DNA of 64,000 bases from Pseudomonas sp. H1h. Lineage in GTDB: Bacteria > Pseudomonadota > Gammaproteobacteria > Pseudomonadales > Pseudomonadaceae. The notes under the pieces are model-generated. The model had not been told where the DNA came from. It made no database searches and was given only the letters and a program-made list of their open reading frames with translations. The stretch is taken from NCBI RefSeq assembly GCF_000633255.1, contig NZ_AYMJ01000015.1, positions 248,001 through 312,000 on the forward strand, given 5' to 3'. A program made the translations under genes and the position numbers. Numbering within the stretch: the stretch's first letter is position 1; the number at the start of each line of letters is the position of its first letter. Of the stretch, positions 25,312 to 33,365 are shown in pieces.

Positions 25312-26034
25312 CTAGCGATTGATATGCAACTCCACCCGACGGTTTTTTGCGCGTCCCTCTTCCGTCGCGTTGTCGGCCACCGGCTCACTCTCGCCACGCC
25401 CTTCACTGGTCAGCTTGCCCGGTTCCAGACCCTGACTCAGCAGATACGCCGCGACACTGCTGGCACGTCGCTCGGACAGCGCCTGGTTATAGGCATCCGA
25501 GCCTTTGCTGTCGGTGTGGCCGACGACCTTGATGCTCACCACATCGGCATTGCGCAGCTTGTCCATCAGCGTATCGAGCTGGGCCTTGGCGGCCGGGGTC
25601 AGGTCCGACTTGTCGAAATCGAACAACACATTGCCGGCATCGCTCAGGGTGATGACTTCCGATTGCGGCGCAGGCTCTGGGGCTTTTTCAGTGACAGGAT
25701 ATTGCGGCAGCGGACAGCCGCGATGATCGACCGGCGTATTGGCTGGTGTGTCAGGGCAACGGTCGCGGCGGTCGAACACGCCATCGCCGTCTTCGTCGCC
25801 GTCCTGGGCATAGCAGATCAGCCCGCCGGTCAGGATCCCCAGCGCCGCGCCGCCACCGGCCCAGCCGCCACTTTCAATGGCGCCAAGACCGCCACCGACC
25901 AGCCCGCCTATCAGGCTGCAGATCGGCCACGTACGTTGATTGAGGGGGGCATCGCCATCGCTGTGGGTGGCGCAACCGGTGAGCAAGCTGCCCAGCAGCA
26001 GCACCGGCAAGACGGACCTTGAGAAAACAGTCAT
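25312..26034 (-). CDS. OmpA-domain lipoprotein with a thrombospondin type 3-like Asp repeat
   Basis: The 240-residue lipoprotein (lipobox LLTGC) has a glycine-zipper-like hydrophobic segment (LIGGLVGGGLGAIESGGWAGG). A calcium-binding type-3 repeat DGDEDGDGVFDRRDRCPDTP and a CP motif follow, then an OmpA C-terminal peptidoglycan-binding domain (VLFDFDKSDLT, VVGHTDSKGSDAYN, RAKNRRVEL). It is a close paralogue of the gene upstream, with the same domain order, so the pair arose by tandem duplication. Its leader can pair with its own Shine-Dalgarno. Confidence 0.88.
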   Translation of the reverse strand: MTVFSRSVLPVLLLGSLLTGCATHSDGDAPLNQRTWPICSLIGGLVGGGLGAIESGGWAGGGAALGILTGGLICYAQDGDEDGDGVFDRRDRCPDTPANTPVDHRGCPLPQYPVTEKAPEPAPQSEVITLSDAGNVLFDFDKSDLTPAAKAQLDTLMDKLRNADVVSIKVVGHTDSKGSDAYNQALSERRASSVAAYLLSQGLEPGKLTSEGRGESEPVADNATEEGRAKNRRVELHINR

Positions 26035-26042
26035 TGTGAAAG

Positions 26043-26086
26043 CTCCTGTGTCACCGGCCCATACCGGTTACACAGGAGTAAAGACC
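26043..26086 (-). promoter_or_regulatory. Leader hairpin covering the Shine-Dalgarno of the second OmpA gene
   Basis: In mRNA sense, CTCCTGTGT (within the box GGTCTTTACTCC) is perfectly complementary over 9 bases to ACACAGGAG, which contains the Shine-Dalgarno AGGAG 9 bases from the ATG; an inner CCGG...CCGG stem extends it. This could be a translational switch or thermosensor. Confidence 0.5.
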
Positions 26087-26117
26087 CGCATCCGCGACTG
26101 CACAAGCCGCGGATGCG
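26087..26117. terminator. Inverted repeat between the two OmpA genes
   Basis: CGCATCCGCG and CGCGGATGCG form a 10-bp perfect stem immediately after the upstream OmpA gene stop. There is no strong T-run, so it may be a weak terminator or a processing hairpin. Confidence 0.5.
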
Positions 26118-26124
26118 AGAGGGG

Positions 26125-26820
26125 CTAGCGGACGATTTTGATTTCGGTACGACGGTTCTGTGCACGACCGTCAGCGGTTTTGTTATCCGCCACTGGCTGG
26201 CTTTCACCCATGCCCGATACCGAAACGAAGCTGGCACGCGGCACACCTTGCTGGATCAGGTATTCCACCACCGAGTGCGCACGGCGATCCGACAGTTTCT
26301 TGTTGTAGGCATCGCTGCCCACGCTGTCGGTGTGGCCGGTCACGGTCAGTTGCGCCGTGGACGACTCTTGTTTCAGGCGCGTGGCCACTTTGTCGAGAAC
26401 CTGTTTATCGGAGCCGGTCAGGGTCGCTTTGTCGAACTGGAAGTGCACATCGCGGATGACGATGGTTTCTTCCTTGACCACAACGGCCTCTTCTACCACC
26501 GGCGCCGGGGCGGGTGGAGGGCAGCCGTCAGCATCGACCTGCACGCCGCGAGGGGTGTGCGGGCACTTGTCGCGACTGTCCGGCACACCGTCGCCGTCTT
26601 CGTCGCCATCACCGTGCACCCAGCAATACGCGGCGGCCGTACCACCGACCAACAGTGCGCCGTAACCGGCCCACGCCGAACTCTCCGTCGCGCCGATACC
26701 GGCACCGACAACACCGCCGACCGCCGCACAGGTCGGCCAGTCGGTTTTCTGCAAACCTGCGCAACCAGTCAACACACTGGTTAGCAGAATCAAAGGTAAT
26801 GCTGTCCGAACTATGCTCAT
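26125..26820 (-). CDS. OmpA-domain lipoprotein, paralogue of the downstream gene
   Basis: The 231-residue lipoprotein (lipobox VLTGC) has the same architecture as its downstream neighbour: hydrophobic glycine-zipper region, type-3 Asp repeat DGDEDGDGVPDSRDKCPHTP, a Pro/Val linker, then OmpA C-terminal domain (VHFQFDKATLT, VTGHTDSVGSDAYNKKLS, RAQNRRTEI). It should anchor in the outer membrane and bind peptidoglycan. AGGAGA lies upstream of the ATG and can pair with the conserved GGTCTTTACTCC box in the leader. Confidence 0.88.
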   Translation of the reverse strand: MSIVRTALPLILLTSVLTGCAGLQKTDWPTCAAVGGVVGAGIGATESSAWAGYGALLVGGTAAAYCWVHGDGDEDGDGVPDSRDKCPHTPRGVQVDADGCPPPAPAPVVEEAVVVKEETIVIRDVHFQFDKATLTGSDKQVLDKVATRLKQESSTAQLTVTGHTDSVGSDAYNKKLSDRRAHSVVEYLIQQGVPRASFVSVSGMGESQPVADNKTADGRAQNRRTEIKIVR

Positions 26821-26827
26821 CTGGTTT

Positions 26828-26887
26828 TCTCCTGAGGGATCGGCTTAGAACCGATTCACGGAGTAAAGACCGGAGTTTTAATCTCCG
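26828..26887 (-). promoter_or_regulatory. Leader of the first OmpA gene with conserved GGTCTTTACTCC box
   Basis: In mRNA sense the order is a hairpin CGGAGATTAAAACTCCG, the box GGTCTTTACTCC (26860-26871), a stem ATCGG/CCGAT, then the Shine-Dalgarno AGGAGA. The CTCC of the box can pair with the GGAG of the Shine-Dalgarno, as in the paralogue downstream. Confidence 0.45.
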
Positions 26888-27017
26888 CCAGCAATAGGCC
26901 ACCGGCATTTGGGACCGTGTTCACAGTGATTCGGCACTTTTGCCATGCGCGACAAATCGGGGTCTAGGCCGGATCCCTCTGGCGCGCTAGTCTTGGCGAT
27001 CTGATTGAGGAGCTTCG

Positions 27018-27515
27018 ATGAACGTCGCCATTTCTTCGCGCACGCCGCAACAGGCGCTGGCCGCTTTACTGGATCGCTATGCCCCGGCGCGCTTGCTGCT
27101 GATCGGCGCCAGCGAATTTCCGGCCCTGACCGCTTTCAAGGCAGCGCACCCGGACTGTGCGGTCGCGCATGCCGCGCCCGGCGCGTTGCCTGCCGAACTG
27201 GCGGCACAGCGTTTTGATCTGGCGCTGGTGGTCGATTGCCTGGAGCATCTGCCCAAGCGCGACGGCCTGAACCTGCTGGGCGGGATCCGCAACCTCAACG
27301 CCAGCCGCATTGCAGTGCTGGCAGATCTGCCGGCCAGCGGCTGGCAGGAAACCGATTTCTACTCGCTGGCGCTGCAAGCCAGTGAACGCTTCCAGCGTGA
27401 CGATCAAGTGCTGACCCTGTTCACCTACGATCTGCTTGACTACAAACAAGTCCCCGACTGGCTCAACTCGCGGTTCTGGGCCAATCCGGAAAACTTCGGG
27501 AAATACTGGTGGTAA
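27018..27515 (+). CDS. DUF6231-family protein, methyltransferase-like fold
   Basis: The 165-residue cytoplasmic protein has [40 protein letters not shown] and IAVLADL, an arrangement like a degenerate SAM-methyltransferase Rossmann core. The C-terminus [14 protein letters not shown] is typical of the Pseudomonas group I know as DUF6231. GAGGAG precedes the ATG. It lies 4 bases before the YchJ-like gene, so the two are probably co-transcribed. The function is unknown. Confidence 0.75.
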   Translation: MNVAISSRTPQQALAALLDRYAPARLLLIGASEFPALTAFKAAHPDCAVAHAAPGALPAELAAQRFDLALVVDCLEHLPKRDGLNLLGGIRNLNASRIAVLADLPASGWQETDFYSLALQASERFQRDDQVLTLFTYDLLDYKQVPDWLNSRFWANPENFGKYWW

Positions 27516-27519
27516 TGCA

Positions 27520-27996
27520 ATGAGTACAGCCATTTGCCCGTGCGGCAGCGGCAACCTGCTGGAGGCCTGCTGCGGCCATTATCACGCCGGCCACCCGGCG
27601 CCCTGCGCCGAAGCCCTGATGCGCTCGCGCTATAGCGCCTACGTGCTGGGGCTGATCGACTATCTGGTGGCAACCACCCTGCCCGCCCAGCAGGCAGGCC
27701 TGGATCGCCAGTCGATCAGCGCCTGGAGCGCGCAGAGCACCTGGCTCGGCCTCGCGGTCGAAAGCTCGGAAGTGTTCGGCGGCCAGCCTGAGCACGCCTT
27801 CGTCACCTTCACCGCACGCTGGCACGACAGCCAGGGCGAACACAGCCACCGCGAGCGCTCATCGTTCGTGCAGAACGGCGGGCGCTGGTACTTCATCGAC
27901 CCGACCGTGCAGTTGAAACTGGGGCGCAATGACAGCTGTCCGTGTGCCAGCGGGCAGAAATTCAAGAAGTGCTGCGCGGGGTATTTCGGCGCATAG
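27520..27996 (+). CDS. YchJ-family protein with two SEC-C zinc motifs
   Basis: The 158-residue UPF0225/YchJ protein has an N-terminal SEC-C motif [14 protein letters not shown], a central NTF2-like domain ([18 protein letters not shown] and the middle [15 protein letters not shown]) and a C-terminal SEC-C motif [17 protein letters not shown] motifs bind zinc and often contact other proteins, as in SecA. The ATG at 27520 follows the upstream stop closely; longer starts run back into the previous gene. Confidence 0.88.
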   Translation: MSTAICPCGSGNLLEACCGHYHAGHPAPCAEALMRSRYSAYVLGLIDYLVATTLPAQQAGLDRQSISAWSAQSTWLGLAVESSEVFGGQPEHAFVTFTARWHDSQGEHSHRERSSFVQNGGRWYFIDPTVQLKLGRNDSCPCASGQKFKKCCAGYFGA

Positions 27997-28039
27997 AGGG
28001 AAGCGCCGACTAGACTGGGGCACAAAAGGAGTTTTTTCG

Positions 28040-28534
28040 ATGCTCGGTCACCGCCGCACATTTCATGGCTTGCTGTTGATGCTGTTGCTGAACCTCGGCG
28101 GTTGCGCCTCGTGGTTCAGCGATGACAGCGTCGACCCCGCCGTCCACCTGGTGAAGGTCGAGGTGGTGCGGGCCAAGCTGCTCGAACAGAAATTCATCCT
28201 GCATTTTCGCGTCGACAACCCCAACGACAGCGACCTGACCGTGCGCGGCCTGGAATATCGCATTCATCTGGCCGACCTGTTGCTGGCCGAAGGCGAGCAC
28301 GAGCACTGGTTCACCGTCGGGCCGAAACGCAGCGCGTATTTCAGGGTGCCGATCCGCACCAACCTGTGGCCTCGGGTAAAAGACGTGGTGAAAATGCTGA
28401 AAAGTCCGAACCAGCAGATTCCCTATCGATTGCAGGGTGAAATGGAAACCGGTTTATTCATCGCCCACTACGTGCACCTGGAGCGCAATGGCGTGATAAT
28501 CCCCGCCGATTTAATTCCGGAGCAACACCGATGA
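28040..28534 (+). CDS. LEA type 2-family lipoprotein
   Basis: The 164-residue lipoprotein (lipobox LNLGGC) has a single LEA2/WHy-like beta domain: [31 protein letters not shown], then the [10 protein letters not shown] segment. WHy domains occur in desiccation- and stress-related proteins; the bacterial role is not defined. AAAAGGAG precedes ATG 28040. The stop overlaps the next start by four bases (ATGA), so it is coupled to the His-rich SEC-C gene. Confidence 0.82.
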   Translation: MLGHRRTFHGLLLMLLLNLGGCASWFSDDSVDPAVHLVKVEVVRAKLLEQKFILHFRVDNPNDSDLTVRGLEYRIHLADLLLAEGEHEHWFTVGPKRSAYFRVPIRTNLWPRVKDVVKMLKSPNQQIPYRLQGEMETGLFIAHYVHLERNGVIIPADLIPEQHR

Positions 28535-28734
28535 CTCAACAACCTCATGTCCATGGCCCCGACTGCAACCACGATCATGACCATCATCACGATCATGACC
28601 ATGGCCATGTCCACGGCCCGAACTGCGGCCACGCCCACCAGGAACCGGTGCGCAACGCCCTGAAAGACGTCGGCCGCAACGACCCGTGCCCATGCGGCAA
28701 CGGCAAGAAATTCAAGAAGTGCCACGGCGCTTGA
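28531..28734 (+). CDS. Small His-rich SEC-C metal-binding protein
   Basis: The 67-residue protein starts with a histidine-rich stretch with two copies of VHGP(D/N)C(N/G)H around [13 protein letters not shown], and ends in a SEC-C zinc motif [17 protein letters not shown]. It probably binds zinc or nickel through the His tract. It is translationally coupled (ATGA) to the LEA2 lipoprotein gene and lies near a second SEC-C protein of YchJ type. The partner protein is unknown. Confidence 0.82.
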   Translation: MTQQPHVHGPDCNHDHDHHHDHDHGHVHGPNCGHAHQEPVRNALKDVGRNDPCPCGNGKKFKKCHGA

Positions 28735-28772
28735 TGCCTCGGGCGAAGCCCTGCTTCGCCTGAAACATCGCC

Positions 28773-28855
28773 TTCGCGAGCAAGCCCGCTCCCACTGTTG
28801 ACCGCGTTCCTGCTGACTGAACACGGTCGAATGTGGGAGCGGGCTTGCTCGCGAA
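28773..28855. repeat. REP pair (BIME, inward orientation)
   Basis: TTCGCGAGCAAGCCCGCTCC and TGTGGGAGCGGGCTTGCTCG lie about 37 bases apart between convergent genes. Confidence 0.9.
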
Positions 28856-28882
28856 AGGGCCGCTACATTCACCCCACAATGT

Positions 28883-29455
28883 TCAGCCAGCCGCCAGAAT
28901 CCGCTGCGCACTGACCACCGTCGCATACTCCCCGTGCAAATTCCCCAGCGACATCCCGTGCACCTCTTCGGCTGAACGCAGCGTGCCGAAGTAATCAGCC
29001 TTGTCGAAGGTGAAACACGCGTCCTCTACCACCCACGCCTCAAACCCCAGATTGCCCGCCGTGCGCGCTGTGGACTCCACCGAGTTGTGGGTCGCCACGC
29101 CAACGATGATCAATTGCCCGATCCCCGCCTCGCTCAACTTTGCCTCCAGCCCCGTGGCACAAAACGCATCCGGCACTTGTTTCTGGATCAGCCATTCGCC
29201 GTCCTGCGGCATGAACCGCTGCTGAAACTCCACCCCTGACTGCCCGGGCCAGAACACCGAGCCCGGCTCACGCGACAGGTGCTGGACGTGAATCACCGGC
29301 CGTGCGCTATCGCGCCAGAACCCCAGCAGATCGAGGATTCGATGCTCGGCGTGGGGATTATTCCGGCGTCCCAGACGCGGATGCAGAATGCCTTGTTGCT
29401 GGTCGATGATGATCAGTGCAGCGTTGGCCTTCAGCTCCATGGCGATTTTTCTCAT
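28883..29455 (-). CDS. Isochorismatase-family hydrolase with Ser in place of the nucleophilic Cys
   Basis: The 190-residue cysteine-hydrolase-fold protein has the catalytic Asp in LIIIDQQQG and Lys in LIQKQVPDAF. The third position, normally Cys in GVxTHxCVExTAR, reads GVATHNSVESTAR, so Ser replaces Cys. Isochorismatase-type members without Cys exist, so it may act as a hydrolase of another kind or be inactive. The start is ambiguous: ATG 29455 or ATG 29440, neither with a clear Shine-Dalgarno. It stands alone, divergent from quiP. Confidence 0.78.
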   Translation of the reverse strand: MRKIAMELKANAALIIIDQQQGILHPRLGRRNNPHAEHRILDLLGFWRDSARPVIHVQHLSREPGSVFWPGQSGVEFQQRFMPQDGEWLIQKQVPDAFCATGLEAKLSEAGIGQLIIVGVATHNSVESTARTAGNLGFEAWVVEDACFTFDKADYFGTLRSAEEVHGMSLGNLHGEYATVVSAQRILAAG

Positions 29456-29685
29456 GTAGTGTCATTGAATTTCCCACCACTTCAGCATCACCTCCACTTA
29501 TTACGCAAGCTATCGAATATTCGGGACGGGTGAAGTTCAAACCGCCGAAACGCTGATTGAAGATCCTTTACGGTCTGTATAAACGCAGAAATAACTCGGT
29601 CGCCCGCTTGCGCGGCCACCGCCTGCTCACTAACGTAGCGGCTTTATTGCGCCCCCAGCCTCTACACCCCCGCAGGAGCTTTGCC

Positions 29686-32136
29686 ATGGCCTCGCCAGCC
29701 CTCACACATTTTCTTCCCCGGTTCGGCGTTGCCGCAGCAGTGACCGGTGTCTTGAGCCTGTCCGGTTGCCAGACCTGGAACGCTCAGGACACCCTCCCGC
29801 CCACCTCCGGCGTGCAACCGCTCAAGGGCCTGGCGCAAAACGTTTCGGTACGACGCAATGCCATGGGCATGCCGTTGATCGAAAGCAACAGCTTCCACGA
29901 TGCGCTGTTCACCCTCGGCTACGTCCACGCCAGCGACCGCATCACCCAGATGGTCACCCTGCGCCTGCTGGCTCAGGGCCGTCTGGCGGAAATGTCCGGC
30001 GCCTCGATGCTCGATGCCGACCGCTACATGCGCGCGGTCAACCTGAAGAAAAGCGCCGACGAGCTGTACAAGGCCTCATCGCCACGGCTCAAGCGTTTCT
30101 TCGAAGTCTATGCGCGGGGCGTCAACGCCTACCTGTTCCGCTACGCCGACAAACTGCCGGGCGATCTCGCTTCCAGCGGCTACAAGCCTGAATACTGGAA
30201 GCCGGAAGACTCGGCGCTGATGTTTGCGCTGCTGAACTTCAGCCAGTCGGCCAACCTGCCGGAAGAGATCTCCTCCCTGGTGCTGGCGCAGACCGTGAGC
30301 AGCGACAAACTCGCCTGGCTGACCCCGTCTGCCCCGGACGAAAACCTGCCGCTGGCCGAGGCCGACAAGCTGCAGGGCCTCAAGCTCAACGGGCAGATCC
30401 CGGGCCTCACCGAACTGAGCAACGCCAGCCAGCAATTGGCGACCATGAACCTGCCGGGCAGCACCACCTCGAACAACTGGGCCATCGCCCCGCAACGCAG
30501 CCGCAGCGGCAAAAGCATTCTCGCCAGCGATGCCCATGGCCCACTGGCGGCGCCGTCGCTGTGGACCTTCGTGCAGATCCGCGCGCCGAAGTATCAGGCC
30601 GCCGGGGTCACCGTTGCCGGTTTGCCGATGGTCCTCGCAGGCTTCAACGGCAAGGTCGCGTGGAGCGCCACCAGCGTGCTCGGCGACAACCAGGATCTGT
30701 TCCTCGAAAAAATCCACCGTCAGGGCAGCAGCCTGACCTACGAGGTCAACGGCAAATGGCAGCCGCTGGGCGTGCGCAACGAAACCTATTTCGTCAAAGG
30801 CCAGCGACCGGTTCGTGAAGCGGTGTACGAAACCCGCCACGGTGCGTTGCTCAACAGCGTCCAGGCAGCGGCGCAGGGCAGCGGTTTTGGCCTGGCCTTG
30901 CAAACACCGAGCTTCACCGACGACAAATCGCTGGACGCCTTTTTTGACCTGACCCGCGCGCAGAACGTTGAACGCGCTTCGGACGCCAGTCGCGAGATCC
31001 GCGCCATCGCCCTGAACATGGTGTTCGCCGATGCCAGCAACATCGGCTGGCAAGTCACCGGGCGCTTCCCGAACCGCCGCGAAGGCGAAGGCCTGCTGCC
31101 ATCGCCGGGCTGGGAAGGTCGCTACGACTGGGACGGTTACGCCGACCCGATGCTGCACCCGTACGATCAGGACCCGACCCAGGGCTGGCTCGGCACTGCC
31201 AACCAACGGGTGATTCCTCACGGCTACGGCATGCAGTTGTCCAACTCCTGGGCCGCACCGGAACGTGGCGAGCGCTTGGCAGAACTGGCCGGCAGCGGCA
31301 AACAGGACGGTCGCAGCGTGATCGCCATGCAGTACGACCAGACCACGACGTTTGCCGCCAAGCTGAAGAAAATGTTCGAAGCCCCGGGCATGAAACAGCC
31401 GCTGAAGCAGGCGATCGACGCCCTGCCGGAAGCGGATCGCAGCAAGGCTCGCGAGGCGTTCACCCGTTTGATGGCTTTCGACGGCAAGCTCAGCCCGACG
31501 TCGGCCGATGCGGCGCTCTACGAACTGTTCCTGCAAGAAAGCATGAAGCAGATCTTCCTCGACGAACTCGGCCCAGAGTCGAGCCCGGCGTGGAAAGCCT
31601 TTATCGCCAATGGCAACTTGTCCTACTCGGCACAGGCTGACCATCTGCTCGGTCGTGAGGACAGCCCGTTCTGGGATGATATCCGCACGCCGCAGAAAGA
31701 AGACAAGGCGCTGATTCTGGCCCGCAGCCTGGCCGCAGCGATCAGCGCCGGCGACAGCCAGCTGGGTGGCGATCGCAAAGCCTGGCAGTGGGGCAAACTG
31801 CACCGCTACGAGTGGAAAAACGCCAACGGCCAGACCGTTCGCGGTCCAGTGGCTGCCGGCGGCGATCACACCACGCTCAATACCGCAGCATTTGCCTGGG
31901 GTCAGGACTTCAACACGACGCGTGCACCGTCGATGCGCTTCATTGTCGACTTCAGCCAAGCCGAACCGTTGATGGGGCAGAACGGCACCGGCCAGTCCGG
32001 CAACCCGGCCAGCCCGAACTACCTCAACGGCATCGATGCCTGGCTCAAGGGCCAGTACATCGGCCTGCCGATGCAGCCGCAGAACTTTGACCGGGTGTAC
32101 GGCAAGACCCGTTTGACCCTCACCCCCGGCAAATAA
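29686..32136 (+). CDS. quiP: Acyl-homoserine lactone acylase QuiP-like (Ntn hydrolase)
   Basis: The 816-residue penicillin-acylase-family enzyme has a lipobox LSLSGC at about residue 28. The alpha-subunit part contains the RDxxGxP-like [13 protein letters not shown]. The beta-subunit nucleophile is Ser262 in [12 protein letters not shown], where autoproteolysis would occur. C-terminal [18 protein letters not shown] is typical. The start at 29686 has AGGAG 6 bases upstream and opens with [14 protein letters not shown], as in P. aeruginosa QuiP. QuiP cleaves long-chain N-acyl-homoserine lactones and so quenches quorum signals. Substrate range in this strain is inferred. Confidence 0.82.
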   Translation: MASPALTHFLPRFGVAAAVTGVLSLSGCQTWNAQDTLPPTSGVQPLKGLAQNVSVRRNAMGMPLIESNSFHDALFTLGYVHASDRITQMVTLRLLAQGRLAEMSGASMLDADRYMRAVNLKKSADELYKASSPRLKRFFEVYARGVNAYLFRYADKLPGDLASSGYKPEYWKPEDSALMFALLNFSQSANLPEEISSLVLAQTVSSDKLAWLTPSAPDENLPLAEADKLQGLKLNGQIPGLTELSNASQQLATMNLPGSTTSNNWAIAPQRSRSGKSILASDAHGPLAAPSLWTFVQIRAPKYQAAGVTVAGLPMVLAGFNGKVAWSATSVLGDNQDLFLEKIHRQGSSLTYEVNGKWQPLGVRNETYFVKGQRPVREAVYETRHGALLNSVQAAAQGSGFGLALQTPSFTDDKSLDAFFDLTRAQNVERASDASREIRAIALNMVFADASNIGWQVTGRFPNRREGEGLLPSPGWEGRYDWDGYADPMLHPYDQDPTQGWLGTANQRVIPHGYGMQLSNSWAAPERGERLAELAGSGKQDGRSVIAMQYDQTTTFAAKLKKMFEAPGMKQPLKQAIDALPEADRSKAREAFTRLMAFDGKLSPTSADAALYELFLQESMKQIFLDELGPESSPAWKAFIANGNLSYSAQADHLLGREDSPFWDDIRTPQKEDKALILARSLAAAISAGDSQLGGDRKAWQWGKLHRYEWKNANGQTVRGPVAAGGDHTTLNTAAFAWGQDFNTTRAPSMRFIVDFSQAEPLMGQNGTGQSGNPASPNYLNGIDAWLKGQYIGLPMQPQNFDRVYGKTRLTLTPGK

Positions 32137-32150
32137 ACGCTGCCTCCTCT

Positions 32151-32239
32151 TGTAGGAGTGAGCCTGCTCGCGATCGCGGTCTGACCTTCAAAACTGAAGC
32201 GTCTGACACACCGTGATCGCGAGCAGGCTCACTCCTACA
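32151..32239. repeat. REP pair (BIME, TGTAGGAGTG variant)
   Basis: TGTAGGAGTGAGCCTGCTCG and its inverted partner ending CACTCCTACA, with complementary inner CGCGATCGCGG/CCGTGATCGCG, lie just after quiP. Confidence 0.88.
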
Positions 32240-32330
32240 GGGGTTTTGTGTCGCCCCAAAAAATAATCGATAGAACTTCCGGACTCGCGCCAACCTCATA
32301 GCTAACAAGCCCCTCCATTCTGGTAACGAC

Positions 32331-33365
32331 ATGGACCTTGTTATCGCCCGCCCCGAAGGTTTGTACTGCCCTGCCGGGGATTTCTATATTGACCCGTGGC
32401 GCCCGGTCGAGCGCTCGGTGATCACCCATGCCCACGGCGATCACGCCCGTGGCGGCAATCTGCACTACCTTGCCAGCAGCGCCAGCGAAGGGATCTTGCG
32501 CGCGCGTCTGGGCCAGGACATCCATCTGCAAACCCTCGACTACGGTCAGCGTCTGACCCACCACGGGGTGACGTTGAGCTTTCACCCCGCCGGCCATGTG
32601 CTCGGTTCAGCCCAGGTGCGCCTGGAATACGGCGGCGAAGTCTGGGTCGCGTCCGGCGATTACAAAATCGAACCCGATGGCACCTGCGCGCCGTTTGAAC
32701 CGGTGCGCTGCCACACTTTCATCACCGAATCGACCTTTGGCCTGCCGATCTATCGCTGGCAGCCGCAAGCGCAGGTGTTCAGCGAGATCAACCAGTGGTG
32801 GCAGGCAAACATCGCCGCCGGCAAGGCCAGCGTGCTGTTCTGCTATTCGTTCGGCAAAGCCCAGCGGATCCTGCATGGCATCGACGCCAGCCTCGGGCCG
32901 ATCCTCAGCCACGGCGCGGTCGAACCGCTGAACCGGGTGTATCGCGAGGCCGGGGTGTACCTGCCACCGACGATCTACGCCGGCGATGTGAAAAAGTCCG
33001 ACCCGATCATGCGACAGGCGCTGGTCATTGCCCCGCCCTCGGCCGGTGGCAGCAACTGGATGCGCCGGTTCGGTGACTTCAGCGACGCTTTCGCCAGCGG
33101 CTGGATGCGTCTGCGCGGCACTCGCCGCCGGCGTGGTGTGGATCGCGGCTTCGTACTCTCGGATCACGCCGACTGGCCCGGCCTGCTGTGGGCCATCAAC
33201 CAGACAGGCGCCGAGCGCGTGATGGTCACCCATGGCTCGATCGGCGTACTGGTGCGTCATCTGCGTGAACAAGGCCTCGATGCGCAGGGTTTCAACACCG
33301 AATACGGCGACGACGAAGAGGAAAACATTGGCGTCGAACCGGTCATCGCCGAGGTACAAGCATGA
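32331..33365 (+). CDS. Ligase-associated DNA exonuclease (metallo-beta-lactamase fold)
   Basis: This 344-residue MBL/beta-CASP-like nuclease carries the metal motif ITHAHGDHARGG and further His/Asp ligands in HPAGHVLGSAQV, VASGDYKI and the late VLSDHADWPGL. It is the exonuclease of the four-gene ligase-associated repair module (exonuclease, ATP ligase, Lhr-like helicase, MPE). The stop overlaps the ligase start by four bases, showing coupling. The partner helicase and endonuclease lie 4.7 kb downstream, beyond an inserted ABC transporter. Confidence 0.92.
   Translation: MDLVIARPEGLYCPAGDFYIDPWRPVERSVITHAHGDHARGGNLHYLASSASEGILRARLGQDIHLQTLDYGQRLTHHGVTLSFHPAGHVLGSAQVRLEYGGEVWVASGDYKIEPDGTCAPFEPVRCHTFITESTFGLPIYRWQPQAQVFSEINQWWQANIAAGKASVLFCYSFGKAQRILHGIDASLGPILSHGAVEPLNRVYREAGVYLPPTIYAGDVKKSDPIMRQALVIAPPSAGGSNWMRRFGDFSDAFASGWMRLRGTRRRRGVDRGFVLSDHADWPGLLWAINQTGAERVMVTHGSIGVLVRHLREQGLDAQGFNTEYGDDEEENIGVEPVIAEVQA

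Noticed and set aside
32273..32300. Possible AlgU (sigma-22) promoter GAACTT-N17-TCATA before the repair exonuclease
   Set aside because: The -35 is good, but the -10 departs from TCTGA at important positions, so it is not reported as a feature.
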